From VRUE01 sp963697915 (GTDB taxonomy: Bacteria > Actinomycetota > Thermoleophilia > Solirubrobacterales > 70-9), in contig OY969103.1 in assembly GCA_963697915.1 (NCBI GenBank), forward strand, positions 868,001 through 932,000: 64,000 bases of DNA. The letters run 5' to 3'. Every line of letters starts with the position of its first letter. Positions within the stretch are counted from its first letter, which is position 1. The notes under the pieces are model-generated. The model searched no databases and had not been told where the DNA came from. It saw nothing but the letters and a program-made list of their open reading frames with translations. This document shows, one piece after another, positions 7,822 to 17,245 of this stretch. Made by a program: the position numbers and the translations under genes.

Positions 7822-9231
7822 ATGGCGAAGGCGGCTGCAAAACGGAGTGACGACGCGGCCGCCGACGTGCTGACGATCTTCGGGATCAGCGGCGACCTGG
7901 CCCGGAAAATGACCTTCCGGGCGCTCTACCGGCTGGAGGCGCGCGGCAAGCTCAGCTGCCCGATCGTCGGCGTCGCGATCGACGAGTGGGACGACGAGAG
8001 GCTGCGCGCCCACGCTCGCGAGGCGATCGCGGCAACGATCGAGGACCCCGACGAGGACGTCTTCGCCCGCCTCGCCGCCCGGCTCACATACGTCCAGGGC
8101 GACTACGCCGACGCCGACACCTTCACCCGCGTCGGCGTCGCGATCGGCGACGCCAAGCGGCCGGTCTTCTACCTCGAGATCCCGCCCTCGCTGTTCGCCA
8201 CCGTCGTCAACGGGCTCGGCGCGGCGGGGCTGACCGAGAACGCGCGGGTGGTGATCGAGAAGCCCTTCGGCCACGACCTCGTCTCGGCCCGCGCCCTCAA
8301 CGCGGAGCTCTGCGAGGTGCTCGAGGAGGAGCAGATCCTGCGCATCGACCATTACCTTGGCAAGGAGCCGGTGATGGACATCACCTACCTGCGCTTCGCC
8401 AACTCGCTGCTGGAGCCGGTCTGGAACCGCGAGCACGTCGCCCACGTGCAGATGACGATCGCCGAGGACTTCGGGGTCGAGGACCGCGGCCGCTTCTACG
8501 ACGCGGTCGGGGCGATGCGCGACGTGATCCAGAACCACGCCCTGCAGGTCCTCGCCCTGGTCGCGATGGAGCCGCCGGCCGGAAACTACGCCGACTCGAT
8601 CCGCGACAAGAAGCTGGAGATGTTCCGCGCCGTGCGCACCGCCGAGCCGAAGCGCTACGTGCGCGGCCAGTACGAAGGCTTCCACGAGGTCAAGGACGTG
8701 GCGCCGGACTCGGCCACGGAGACCTTCGCCGCCGTCGAGCTCGCGATCGACAACTGGCGCTGGAGCGGCGTCCCCTTCTTCATCCGGGCCGGCAAGTGCA
8801 TGCCGGTCAAGGCCTCGGAGGTGAGCGTCGTCTTCAAGCGTCCGCCGCGGCTGGGGATCGGGCGCGGCAAGCTGCCCGAACCGAACCAGCTGACGGTGCG
8901 GATCGAGCCGACGCCGGGCTCGCGCATCCGCCTCTTCGCCAAGCGCGCCGGCGAGGAGGCCTTCGAGGCGGCCGACCTCGAGGTGCTCTTCGAGAAGGAG
9001 CCGGGCGAGGAGCCCGAGCCCTACGAGCGCCTGCTCGGCGACGCGATCGCCGGCCGCATGCAGCTCTTCACCCGCCAGGCGACGGTCGAAGAGACCTGGC
9101 GGATCGTCGAGCCGCTGCTCGAAGAGCCCGGGCCGGTCCACCCCTACGAGCAGGGGACCTGGGGGCCGAAGCAGGCCGACGACCTGACCCGCGGCCTCTG
9201 CCAGTGGTACGAGCCGTGGCTGCCGAGCTGA
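7822..9231 (+). CDS. zwf: Glucose-6-phosphate 1-dehydrogenase
   Basis: Oxidises glucose-6-P to 6-phosphogluconolactone, reducing NAD(P). 469 residues. 'FGISGDLARK' (nucleotide-binding), 'RIDHYLGKEPVMD' (active-site His/Lys), 'VIEKPFGHD', and 'RAGKCMPVKASEVSVVF'. No OpcA gene, the usual actinobacterial Zwf partner, is adjacent. TAGCCT lies 9 nt before the ATG, consistent with a leaderless start. The 3' end overlaps recQ by 16 bp. Confidence 0.95.
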   Translation: MAKAAAKRSDDAAADVLTIFGISGDLARKMTFRALYRLEARGKLSCPIVGVAIDEWDDERLRAHAREAIAATIEDPDEDVFARLAARLTYVQGDYADADTFTRVGVAIGDAKRPVFYLEIPPSLFATVVNGLGAAGLTENARVVIEKPFGHDLVSARALNAELCEVLEEEQILRIDHYLGKEPVMDITYLRFANSLLEPVWNREHVAHVQMTIAEDFGVEDRGRFYDAVGAMRDVIQNHALQVLALVAMEPPAGNYADSIRDKKLEMFRAVRTAEPKRYVRGQYEGFHEVKDVAPDSATETFAAVELAIDNWRWSGVPFFIRAGKCMPVKASEVSVVFKRPPRLGIGRGKLPEPNQLTVRIEPTPGSRIRLFAKRAGEEAFEAADLEVLFEKEPGEEPEPYERLLGDAIAGRMQLFTRQATVEETWRIVEPLLEEPGPVHPYEQGTWGPKQADDLTRGLCQWYEPWLPS

Positions 9232-10790
9232 GCGCCGCCGGCGACAGCCCCGCCGACGCGCTCCTCGCCAAGCTCGGCTTCGAGTCCTTCCGCCCCGGCC
9301 AGCGCGAGGCGGTCGAGGCTGCCCTGGCCGGGCGCGACTCGCTGATCGTGATGCCGACCGGCGGCGGCAAGAGCCTCTGCTACCAGCTGCCCGGCCTCGC
9401 CAGCGCGGACCTGACGATCGTCGTCAGCCCGCTGATCGCGCTGATGAACGACCAGTGGCGGCGGCTGACCGCGGCCGGCCACCCGGTGGCGATGATCACC
9501 TCGGCGATGGACGACGAGGCGGTGCGCGAGGCGCTCGCCCAGGTCAGCGGCGGCGAGGCCCGGATCGTCTACTGCGCGCCGGAGCGCTTCGCCTCCCCCC
9601 GCTTCTTCGAGGCCGTCGCCCAGCGCCGCGTCGACCTGCTCGCCGTCGACGAGGCGCACTGCGTCTCGGAGTGGGGGCACGACTTCCGGCCCGACTACCT
9701 GCGCCTGCCCGAGGTCGCCGAGCAGCTCGGCCGGCCGACGGTGATGGCCTGCACGGCGACGGCGACCGAGGCGGTGGCGACCGAGATCGCCAGCCGCTTC
9801 GGCCTGCGCGAGCCGCTCCAGGTCCGCTCCGGCTTCGACCGGCCGAACATCTCCTTCGACGTCGTGCGGCTCGAGGGCAAGGGCTCGGTGGCGCGGCGAG
9901 CGGCGCTGCTCGAGGCGGGCCTGGGCGACGCGGCGAACCTGCCGGCGATCGTCTACTGCGGCACCCGCAAGGGGACCGACGAGCTCTTCGCCGCGCTGCG
10001 CGACGCCGGCCTGCGCGCGGTCCCGTACCACGCCGGGATGCCGCCCCACCACCGAACCGAGGCCCAGCGCCGCTTCATGGACGGCGAGGCCGACGTCGTC
10101 GTCGCCACCAACGCCTTCGGCATGGGGGTCGACAAAGCCGACGTGCGCTCGGTCTGGCACATGACGATCCCGACCAGCCTCGAGGCCTACTACCAGGAGG
10201 CCGGGCGAGCGGGGCGCGACGGGGCGCCGGCGCGGGCGGTGCTGCTGGCGATGAAGACCGACCTCGGCCGGCTGGTGCGCTTCAACGAACAGCGCGCCGG
10301 CGACCCCGACCTGGCGATCGCCCGCGAGCGCGGCTGGCGCGACTACCAGACGATCAAAGCGTTCATCTACGGCGACGAGTGCCGCCGCCGCGGCGTCCTC
10401 GACCACTTCGGCGACGCCCAGGCGGGGGCGCCGCTGGAGCGCTGCTGCGACGTCTGCGACCCGGTCGCGTGGCTGCCCGACCCGGAGACGATCGCCGTGC
10501 GCAAGCCGGCGCGCGCCGGCAAGGCCGCGGCGCCCCCGGCAGAGCTGAGCGCCGCCGACGCCGAGCTGTTCGAGGCGCTGAAGGCCTGGCGGCTGCGCGC
10601 CGCCGACGACAAACCTGCCTACACGGTCGCCCACAACTCGACGCTGGAGGCGATCGCCGCCTCGCGCCCCGCCGACGAGGAAGCCCTGCTGGCGATCAAA
10701 GGCATTGGCCCCAGCTTCGTCGCCAAGGGCCACGCCAGCGAGGTGCTGGCGCTCCTCGCCGAGCACCCCTCCCCGCCGACGGGCCTCTAA
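9216..10790 (+). CDS. recQ: ATP-dependent DNA helicase RecQ
   Basis: 3'-5' DNA helicase of recombination repair. 524 residues from a GTG inside the end of zwf (16-bp overlap; translational coupling likely). Walker A 'MPTGGGKSLCYQL', 'DEAHCVSEWGHDFRPDY', 'STLEAIAASRP', helicase motif VI 'YQEAGRAGRDG', the Zn-binding cysteine set ('DECRRRGVLDHF', 'ERCCDVCDP'), and a C-terminal HRDC domain (about 445-515, 'LLAIKGIGPSFVAKG'). All expected domains are present. Cotranscription with zwf is unusual and may be only positional. Confidence 0.95.
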   Translation: MAAELSAAGDSPADALLAKLGFESFRPGQREAVEAALAGRDSLIVMPTGGGKSLCYQLPGLASADLTIVVSPLIALMNDQWRRLTAAGHPVAMITSAMDDEAVREALAQVSGGEARIVYCAPERFASPRFFEAVAQRRVDLLAVDEAHCVSEWGHDFRPDYLRLPEVAEQLGRPTVMACTATATEAVATEIASRFGLREPLQVRSGFDRPNISFDVVRLEGKGSVARRAALLEAGLGDAANLPAIVYCGTRKGTDELFAALRDAGLRAVPYHAGMPPHHRTEAQRRFMDGEADVVVATNAFGMGVDKADVRSVWHMTIPTSLEAYYQEAGRAGRDGAPARAVLLAMKTDLGRLVRFNEQRAGDPDLAIARERGWRDYQTIKAFIYGDECRRRGVLDHFGDAQAGAPLERCCDVCDPVAWLPDPETIAVRKPARAGKAAAPPAELSAADAELFEALKAWRLRAADDKPAYTVAHNSTLEAIAASRPADEEALLAIKGIGPSFVAKGHASEVLALLAEHPSPPTGL

Positions 10791-10869
10791 CGCGTCCATT
10801 TCCGGCGTTGTAGGCCCGTCGGCGGGAGTTCGGCAGGTTTGGCGGGTTCGTGGGTCGAAGGGAACCCGG

Positions 10870-11982
10870 ATGATCGGCGCACGGCACGAGAGAGCGACGC
10901 GCTGGGCGCTGGGCGCCTGCCTGCTCGCCGCGCTCGCCCTGGCGCTGCTCGCCGCCGGGCCGGCCGCGGCGGCGCCGAAGAAGGAGACGGCCCCCGCGGC
11001 GCCGTTGGAACCGCGCGGCAAGAAGGTCTTCTTCGGCATCTCCGACACCGGCGACCCAGCCGACTTCGGCGAGTTCAGCACGACGATGGAAAAGCACCCG
11101 GCGGTGATCCAGACCTTCCGCACCTGGGGCGCCGACTTCCCCGAGTCGATCGAACGCTGGCAGGAGGCGCGGGCGCGGCCGATGCTGCACATCACCACCG
11201 CCGACAGCAGCAGCGGCGCCGAGCTGATCAGCCCGCGAGGCATTGCCAAGGGCGACGGCGACGAGTACCTGGTCCGCCTCAACAAGCTCTTCTGGACGAA
11301 GGAGATGCCCACCTACATCCGCCCCCTGGGCGAGCCCAACCGCTGCCTCAACGCCTACTCCTCCTACGACTGCGAGGGCAAGCTGCGCAGCGCCGCCCAC
11401 AAACCGCGCTGGTACAAACTCGCCTTCCGCCGCATCCACGTGATCGTCCACGGCGGCGGCAAGCGGCGCCAGATCGACGCCCGCCTTGCCGAGGCCGGGC
11501 TACCGCCGCTGAACGCCGACGTCGCCGGCCTGCCGAAGGCGCCGGTGGCGCTGCTCTGGAGCACCCTGCCGGCCGGCTCCCCCACCGTGCCGCAGAACCG
11601 GCCGCGCCACTTCTACCCAGGCGACGACTGGGTCGACTGGGTCGGCACCGACGTCTACTCCGACAACCAGGACTGGAAGGCGCTGGCCGGCCTCTACCGG
11701 CGCTACTCGGACAAGCCCTTCGCGCTGCCCGAGTGGGGCGTGGTCGGCGCCGACGACCCGCGCTTCGTGCGCAAGCTGCTGACCTGGGTCGACCGCCACC
11801 GGCGCTGCAAGCTGCTCGTCTACTACCAGGACTTCGGCTCGACCAGCAGCTACCGGATCCAGAACTACCCGGCGAGCCTCGCCGTCCTCCGCGACTGGCT
11901 GCACCACCCGCGCATCCCCCACTTCGCGCCGCGCTTCCCGGTCGCCCCGCCGCCCCCGCCCGGCGGCCTGGCGCCCAGCTGA
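10870..11982 (+). CDS. Secreted GH26-like glycoside hydrolase, paralog A
   Basis: 370 residues: signal peptide (ALGACLLAALALALLAAGPA), then one domain. Patterns fit GH26 (beta-mannanase clan GH-A): 'KVFFGISDTGDP' start, 'RPMLHITTADS', acid/base-like Glu in 'IRPLGEPNRCLNAYS', 'WVDWVGTDVYSDN' (compare the GH26 VDWVGIDGY), and nucleophile-like Glu in 'FALPEWGVVG'. The expected HEMNG is replaced by GEPN, so substrate and even activity are uncertain. A paralog of the same plan lies at 60,829-62,007. Pro-rich C-terminus. ATG at 10870 preceded by GGAAC; a bidirectional terminator follows. Confidence 0.7.
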   Translation: MIGARHERATRWALGACLLAALALALLAAGPAAAAPKKETAPAAPLEPRGKKVFFGISDTGDPADFGEFSTTMEKHPAVIQTFRTWGADFPESIERWQEARARPMLHITTADSSSGAELISPRGIAKGDGDEYLVRLNKLFWTKEMPTYIRPLGEPNRCLNAYSSYDCEGKLRSAAHKPRWYKLAFRRIHVIVHGGGKRRQIDARLAEAGLPPLNADVAGLPKAPVALLWSTLPAGSPTVPQNRPRHFYPGDDWVDWVGTDVYSDNQDWKALAGLYRRYSDKPFALPEWGVVGADDPRFVRKLLTWVDRHRRCKLLVYYQDFGSTSSYRIQNYPASLAVLRDWLHHPRIPHFAPRFPVAPPPPPGGLAPS

Positions 11983-11984
11983 GC

Positions 11985-12031
11985 ACGAAACCTGCATTTG
12001 CCACCTATGACGTGGCAAATGCAGGTTTCGT
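11985..12031. terminator. Bidirectional hairpin, 20-bp perfect stem
   Basis: Arms 11985-12004 and 12012-12031 are exact reverse complements with a 7-nt loop. The stem lies exactly between the convergent stops of the GH26-like gene (11982) and the propeller gene (12035). It has no long T-tract but is strong enough to separate converging transcription. Confidence 0.8.
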
Positions 12032-12034
12032 CTA

Positions 12035-13366
12035 TCAGGGGGCGACGATGCGGTCGGCGAGGCCGCGTTTGTACTTGAAGGGAACGAGCGCGGTGATGCT
12101 CGAGTAGCCGACCAGGTAGAGGCGGCGGCCGTCGGAGACGGCGGGCGTGTAGGTGCCGCGCGGGTAGCGGAACTTGACCCGGCCGGAGCGCATCGAGAAG
12201 CCGGTGGTCGAGGTGTCGGTGAACTCGGCGACGTAGACGATGTCGCCGATCGCGGTCAGCGAGCCGATCACCTGACCGCCGGCCGACCTGACCCAGCGCG
12301 CCTCGCCATCCCGCGCGTCGAGCGCGTAGACGTTGCCGTCGAAGGAGCCGATGTAGACGGTGGGCGGGGAGTGCTTGGTGCTGGCGACCGCCGGGCCGGA
12401 GTAGGCGTAGCCGCCGGTCGAGTAGGTCCAGGCGATCGTCCCGTCGCGGCGGTCGAAGCTGTACACGCGGGTGTCGTTGTTGCCGGCGTAGACGCGGCCG
12501 AAGGCGACCGCCGGGGTCGAGTAGAAGGCCCCCGACGTGCCGAAGCCCTGGCCCAGCGAGTCGCTCTGCCAGAGCAGCTCGCCGCTCCTAGCCTTGACCG
12601 CGTTCATGTAGCCGCCGTAGTCGCCGACGTAGAGGACCCCGCCGTAGTAGGCGGGGGCCGACTTGACCGGGCCGCCGAGGCTGGTCGCCCAGCGCACGTT
12701 GCCGTTTTTCGTGCTGAGCGAGTAGAGCTCGCCGCACTCGCAGCCGAAGTAGACGCTGCGGCCGACGACGACCGGCGAGGACTCGGCCCGGCCGGGCAGC
12801 GGCCGCTTCCAGATCGTCTTGCCGGTCTGCGCGTCGAGCTTCAGCACGTGGCCGGGGACGAGGTTGACGATGTAGAGGCGCCCGCGGCTGTAGGCCGGCG
12901 AGGAGGCGTTGAGGCGACCGATCCGCCGTTTCCAGAGCTGTTTGCCGGTGCCCGCGTCGAGCGCGATCGCGTAGCCGTTGTTGTCGACGAAGAAGAGCTT
13001 GCCGCGCGCGACCACGGGCGGGAACTCGAGCAGCGGGCCGTCGGTGTAGCGCCAGGTTTTGCGAAAGGGGGGTTTGACTTTCTTCGAGGGCAGGTAGCGG
13101 GTGCGCTGGCGGTCGAAGCCGTAGAAGGGCCAGTTGAGCGTTTTCGCTTTCTGCCGTTTCGGTTTCTGCGGGGTGAAGGTGACGTCGGGGTTGTGGATGT
13201 CGGCCGGCCGCTTCAGCGCCTGGTAGGCGACGAGGCCGCCGACGACGATGGCGAAGACGGCGACCGCGAGGCCGATCGCGACCGGGCGGTGCTCGCGCCA
13301 GAGCAGGCGCGGGTCGCGCAGCAGCCGCTTGCGGTTGTGCCAGAGGCGCAGCGCACCGCGCCTCAC
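12035..13366 (-). CDS. Membrane-anchored PQQ-type beta-propeller protein
   Basis: 443 residues. A basic N-terminus and one TM helix ('AIGLAVAVFAIVVGGLVAYQ', about 28-48) anchor an outward-facing propeller with PQQ/BamB-like repeats: 'ALDAGTGKQLWKRRIG', 'KLDAQTGKTIWKRPL', 'SFDRRDGTIAWTYS', 'ALDARDGEARWVRS'. No dehydrogenase catalytic residues or cofactor-binding set are evident, so it is probably a scaffold or sensor. The GTG at 13366 was chosen: it overlaps the acetyltransferase stop as GTGA and has GGAG upstream. An ATG at 13381 is the alternative. Confidence 0.78.
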   Translation of the reverse strand: MRRGALRLWHNRKRLLRDPRLLWREHRPVAIGLAVAVFAIVVGGLVAYQALKRPADIHNPDVTFTPQKPKRQKAKTLNWPFYGFDRQRTRYLPSKKVKPPFRKTWRYTDGPLLEFPPVVARGKLFFVDNNGYAIALDAGTGKQLWKRRIGRLNASSPAYSRGRLYIVNLVPGHVLKLDAQTGKTIWKRPLPGRAESSPVVVGRSVYFGCECGELYSLSTKNGNVRWATSLGGPVKSAPAYYGGVLYVGDYGGYMNAVKARSGELLWQSDSLGQGFGTSGAFYSTPAVAFGRVYAGNNDTRVYSFDRRDGTIAWTYSTGGYAYSGPAVASTKHSPPTVYIGSFDGNVYALDARDGEARWVRSAGGQVIGSLTAIGDIVYVAEFTDTSTTGFSMRSGRVKFRYPRGTYTPAVSDGRRLYLVGYSSITALVPFKYKRGLADRIVAP

Positions 13367-14130
13367 CGGCGCAGCTCCCACATCTCGACGAAGCCGAGGT
13401 CGAGGAAGCCGAGCCGCGCGTAGATCGGCGCCCCGGCCTTGGTCGCCCGCAGCGAGGCCGTCCGCGCGCCCCGCTCACGCGCCTCGGCCAGCGCCCGCAC
13501 CATCAGCCAGGTGGCGATGCCGCGGCCCTGGTGCTCGGGGTGGGTCGCCACCCCGGTCACGCAGCAGTCGTCGCCGACCGCGAGCGTGCCGACACTGGCG
13601 ACCGGCGTTTGACCGGCGTAGGCGACGTGCCAGCGGATCGCCGTCTCGCCGGCGACGGCGGCGGCGAACGCGGCCCCCTCGTAGCCGTAGGCGCGGTCGT
13701 TGAGCGCGGTCGCGTCGGCAGCCCCGCCGGGGCCGGGCTCGACGCCCTGCGGGGAAGCGGGCTCCGGGGCGAGGTCGGCGAGCCGCATCGCCATCGCCCG
13801 CGGCGCCGCGTCGAGCAGGTGGCCGCGCTCGCCGAGCAGCCGCGCGCTCTCACGATCGTGGTCCGGGACCCAGACCGTCCAGGCGCGGACGCCGTGCGAG
13901 CCATAGGCCTCGACCAGCGCATCGACCTCGGCGGCGAGCGCCGCGGGGCCCTCGTAGGCAACCGAGTTGAAGACGGAGCGCTGGGGGGCGACCGGCGCGA
14001 CCGCGGCGAGCAGGTCGTCACCGCGGATCAGCAGCGAGTCGGGGTGACCACTGCCGAAAATCTCAACTTCAGCGCGAACGCCGCCGAACGCCCGCTCTCG
14101 CAGCTGCCGGTCGTCCAGGGGTTGGCCCAT
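13363..14130 (-). CDS. GNAT-family N-acetyltransferase
   Basis: 255 residues. The C-terminal half is a GNAT fold with the acetyl-CoA signature 'VATHPEHQGRGIATWLMVRA' (Q/RxxGxG/A) and the closing 'ASLRATKAGAPIYARLGFLD'. The N-terminal half resembles a degenerate second GNAT domain. Acceptor unknown. It overlaps the propeller gene by 4 bp (GTGA) and lies 10 bp from the upstream cyclase-like gene, so they are likely one operon (14587 down to 12035). Confidence 0.85.
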   Translation of the reverse strand: MGQPLDDRQLRERAFGGVRAEVEIFGSGHPDSLLIRGDDLLAAVAPVAPQRSVFNSVAYEGPAALAAEVDALVEAYGSHGVRAWTVWVPDHDRESARLLGERGHLLDAAPRAMAMRLADLAPEPASPQGVEPGPGGAADATALNDRAYGYEGAAFAAAVAGETAIRWHVAYAGQTPVASVGTLAVGDDCCVTGVATHPEHQGRGIATWLMVRALAEARERGARTASLRATKAGAPIYARLGFLDLGFVEMWELRR

Positions 14131-14140
14131 CCGGGCCGGC

Positions 14141-14587
14141 TCAGCCTCCGGCCGCTGCCGCGCGCCGCTCGGACTCGGTGGCGATCCCGCCGATCAGCTG
14201 CTTGATCGCCTGCTTGACGACGCCGACGACGGCGAAGCCGACCACTGGCAGGGTCGGCGTCGTGCGCACCGCGTAGACCATCCGCGTGCCGCCGTCGAGC
14301 GGCGTCAGCTCGACCGTGCCGACGTGGTCGCGGACGGGCGCGCCGGAAAGCAGTTTGTAAGAGAAGCGGGTCGAGGGCTCATACGCGATCGTCTCCTCGC
14401 GCAGCGGCGGCCCGACCGAGGTGAGCACGCGGATCGCACCGACCCCGTTCGGGGCCGGGTCGCCCTCGCGCTCGAGCACCGACTTGCGCATCGGCGTGAT
14501 CTCGGCATAGCGCCGGTGATCGGTGAGCACGTCGAAGACGATCTCGGGCGGCGCGGCGACCTGGCGGACGATGGTGAAGGTGGCCAT
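14141..14587 (-). CDS. SRPBCC/polyketide cyclase-like protein
   Basis: 148 residues. START/Bet v1-like hydrophobic-pocket fold: 'ATFTIVRQVAAPPEIVFDVL' opening, 'GVGAIRVLTSVGPPLREETI', 'YEPSTRFSYKLLSGAPV' and 'TLPVVGFAVVGVVKQAIKQL'. Such proteins bind small lipids or ligands; enzymatic roles vary. A TAGCCT hexamer lies 10 nt before the ATG. First gene of the operon running to 12035. Confidence 0.82.
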   Translation of the reverse strand: MATFTIVRQVAAPPEIVFDVLTDHRRYAEITPMRKSVLEREGDPAPNGVGAIRVLTSVGPPLREETIAYEPSTRFSYKLLSGAPVRDHVGTVELTPLDGGTRMVYAVRTTPTLPVVGFAVVGVVKQAIKQLIGGIATESERRAAAAGG

Positions 14588-14600
14588 TGGTCGGGGAAGG

Positions 14601-15608
14601 CTACTGGAGCGCCCAGCGCTGTGGGTCGGTTCCCTCGACCGGCGCCGCCTCGCCGAGGATTGCCAGGTGGTCGAGGCAGGAGAGGACGATCTGCAGGACC
14701 CAGGCGCTGACCGGCGTGTTGACGTTCTCGGCGCCGACGATCTCACCGACCACCTCGAAGGCGGTCTTCTCGCCGTCGGCGAGCGCCGCGCGCACTTTGC
14801 CGAGCAGCTCGTCGAGCTGGCGGCGCACCTCGGCGATCTTCGCCTCGGGGTCGCGGAAGGTGCGGCCGTGCCCGGGCAGCACCAGGCCGACGTCGAGCGG
14901 CTCGATCTCGTCGAGGCCGCGGATGAACTCGCCGACCGGGTCGGGGCTGTGGCCGTGGTCGAAGAAGAGCACCGTGCGGCCGAGCAGGTGGTCGCCGGAG
15001 ATCATCAGCTTGCGCTCGGGCTGGTGCAGGACCACGTGGGAGGGCGCGTGACCGGGCGTCTCGTACACCTGCCAGGTGCCGAGGTCGGTCTCGACCTCCA
15101 CCCCCGGCAGCAGGTCGCGATCGGGCTCGATGATCGCGTCGATCCCGGTTACGTCATCGTCGTCGTCTTTGCGCGCCTCGCGGTAGCGCTCCAGCGCCGC
15201 CGCCGGCACGCCGCTCTGGCGCGCCACCTCGAGTCGCTGCTCGAGCGCCGCCTTCGGGTCGTCGGCCATCAGCCGGATGTGTTCCCAGGCGGGGTGCATC
15301 CAGAGCTCGCAGCCGGCCGCCTCGACGATCGGCGCGGCGAGCCCGTAGTGGTCGCTGTGCGAGTGGGTGCAGACGACGAGACGGACGTCCTCGAGCCCGA
15401 AGCCGGCCTGGGCGAGGGCGAAGTCGAGCTTGCGCAGCCCGCCGCGGCCGCCGATCCCGGTGTCGAAGAGGACGACGCCACCGTCGGCGGCAACTGCCCA
15501 GACGTTGCCGTGCGGGACGCCGGGCCAGGGCAGGGGCAGTCGCAGGCGCCAGACGCCGGGCAGGGTTTTTTCAGTGCGCGGCGCCTCCGGCCGCTTCGGG
15601 TCCGCCAT
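14601..15608 (-). CDS. Metallo-beta-lactamase-fold hydrolase
   Basis: 335 residues. The Zn motif 'VCTHSHSDHYGLA' is the HxHxDH signature; further ligands are the His in 'ETPGHAPSHVVLH', Asp in 'MISGDHLLG' and His in 'VLPGHGRTF'. The C-terminal helical extension ('LGKVRAALADGEKTAFEVV') is typical of the LACTB2/glyoxalase-II-like group that hydrolyses thioesters. The physiological substrate is not predictable. It lies 13 bp upstream of the SRPBCC gene. Confidence 0.88.
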   Translation of the reverse strand: MADPKRPEAPRTEKTLPGVWRLRLPLPWPGVPHGNVWAVAADGGVVLFDTGIGGRGGLRKLDFALAQAGFGLEDVRLVVCTHSHSDHYGLAAPIVEAAGCELWMHPAWEHIRLMADDPKAALEQRLEVARQSGVPAAALERYREARKDDDDDVTGIDAIIEPDRDLLPGVEVETDLGTWQVYETPGHAPSHVVLHQPERKLMISGDHLLGRTVLFFDHGHSPDPVGEFIRGLDEIEPLDVGLVLPGHGRTFRDPEAKIAEVRRQLDELLGKVRAALADGEKTAFEVVGEIVGAENVNTPVSAWVLQIVLSCLDHLAILGEAAPVEGTDPQRWALQ

Positions 15609-15679
15609 CGCCGCAGATCCTTTCAGGGGAGGGCGGCGGCAGGCGTGAGGACCGCCACAAATGGGAGAGTTCCCGATCG

Positions 15680-17245
15680 ATGGGGTCGACCAACGGGGAC
15701 AGCCGCCCGGCCAACGCCGGCCTCGTCCTCGCCGCGCTGATCCTGGTCGCCGCGGTCGCCAACCTCAACCTCGCGGTCGCCAACGTCGCCCTGCCCGACA
15801 TCGGCATCGCCTTCGACTCCAGTCAGACGATGCTCAACCTGATCGCGGTCGGCTACTCGCTCGGCCTCGCCGCCTCGGTGATCTACCTGGGCGCGCTCGG
15901 CGACCGCTACGGGCGCAAGCGCATGGTCCTGCTCGGCATGGGCCTCTCGATCCCGGCCTCGATCCTCGCCGGCCTGGCACCCTCGGACGAGGTCCTCTTC
16001 CTCGCTCGCGTGCTCGGCGGCTTCGCCGCGGGCATGGCCTTCCCGACCACGCTGGCGCTGATCACGGCGCTCTGGTCGGGCCAGTCTCGGACCCGCTCGA
16101 TCGCCCTCTGGTCGGCGATCGGCGGCGCGATCGCGGCGCTCGGCCCGCTGCTCTCCGGAGCGCTGCTGGAAGGGTTCGATTGGGGCTCGGTCTTCCTCGT
16201 CACCCTGCCGCTGGCGGCGCTCGCCCTCTTCGGCGCCTGGCGCTACATCCCCGCCCACGTCAACGAGACCACCGACCCGGTCGACAACCTCGGCGGCCTG
16301 CTCTCGATGCTGCTGATCGCCGCCCTGGTGATCGCGATCAACTTCGCGCCGGTCGAAGGCGAGGGCACCGTCGCGGTCGTCGGCGGCGCGATCGCGATCG
16401 TCGCGGCCGTCGCCTTCGTGCTCCGCCAGCGCCGCGCGCCGACGCCGCTCTACGACCTCGAGGTCGCCTCGCGGCGCGTCTTCTGGGTCGCCGCCAGCGC
16501 CGGGCTGATCGTCTTCGGCTCGCTGATGGGGGCGATGTTCATCGGCCAGCAGTTCCTCCAGAACGTGCTCGGCTACTCGACCCTCGACGCCGGCCTGGCG
16601 ATCCTGCCCGGGGCGGTGCTGATGGTCATCGTCGCCCCCCGCTCGGCGAAGCTGGTCGCCGCCCGCGGCGCCCGCTTCACGCTGCTGCTGGGCTACTTCT
16701 TCTGCATGCTCGGCTTCCTCGCCATGCTGCTGCTCTGGGGAGACGGCATCGCCTACTGGAAGGTCGGCCTCGGCTACGCCTTGATCGGCATCGGGGTCGG
16801 CTTCGCCGGCACGCCCGCGTCGCACTCGCTGACCAGCTCGGTGCCGGTCAAGCGCGCCGGCATGGCCTCCGGCACGGCCGACCTGCAGCGCGACCTCGGC
16901 GGGGCGATCATGCAGTCGATCTTCGGCGCACTGCTGACCGCCGGCTACACCTCCGCCGCGCTCAGCGCGATCAACGAATCGCCGCAGGCGAACCAGGTCA
17001 GCGACGCCGTCCAGAGCGACCTGACCAAGTCCTTCGCCAGCGCCGCCAACCTGGCCGAGCGCTACCCCGAATACGCCCCGCAGATCATCGCCGCGGCCAA
17101 GACCTCATTCCTGCAGGGCGACGAATGGGCGTATGCGGCCGGCATCGTCGCCGTGGTCCTCGGCGCGATCCTCGTCTTCTTCTGCTTCCCGAAGAAGGAG
17201 GAAGAGGAGGCGCTGCTGGCGCGCTATGAATCGGAAGATGGCTGA
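15680..17245 (+). CDS. MFS drug-efflux transporter, DHA2 (14-TMS) type
   Basis: 521 residues, about 14 hydrophobic segments. Motif A 'GALGDRYGRKRMVLLG' and the DHA2 motif C-like 'ALGPLLSGALLEGFDWGSVF' are present. Proton-driven export of small toxic compounds is the family role. The gene ends within the LtrA-family gene (20-bp overlap), so the two are probably translated together. Starts 71 bp from the divergent MBL gene. Confidence 0.88.
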   Translation: MGSTNGDSRPANAGLVLAALILVAAVANLNLAVANVALPDIGIAFDSSQTMLNLIAVGYSLGLAASVIYLGALGDRYGRKRMVLLGMGLSIPASILAGLAPSDEVLFLARVLGGFAAGMAFPTTLALITALWSGQSRTRSIALWSAIGGAIAALGPLLSGALLEGFDWGSVFLVTLPLAALALFGAWRYIPAHVNETTDPVDNLGGLLSMLLIAALVIAINFAPVEGEGTVAVVGGAIAIVAAVAFVLRQRRAPTPLYDLEVASRRVFWVAASAGLIVFGSLMGAMFIGQQFLQNVLGYSTLDAGLAILPGAVLMVIVAPRSAKLVAARGARFTLLLGYFFCMLGFLAMLLLWGDGIAYWKVGLGYALIGIGVGFAGTPASHSLTSSVPVKRAGMASGTADLQRDLGGAIMQSIFGALLTAGYTSAALSAINESPQANQVSDAVQSDLTKSFASAANLAERYPEYAPQIIAAAKTSFLQGDEWAYAAGIVAVVLGAILVFFCFPKKEEEEALLARYESEDG

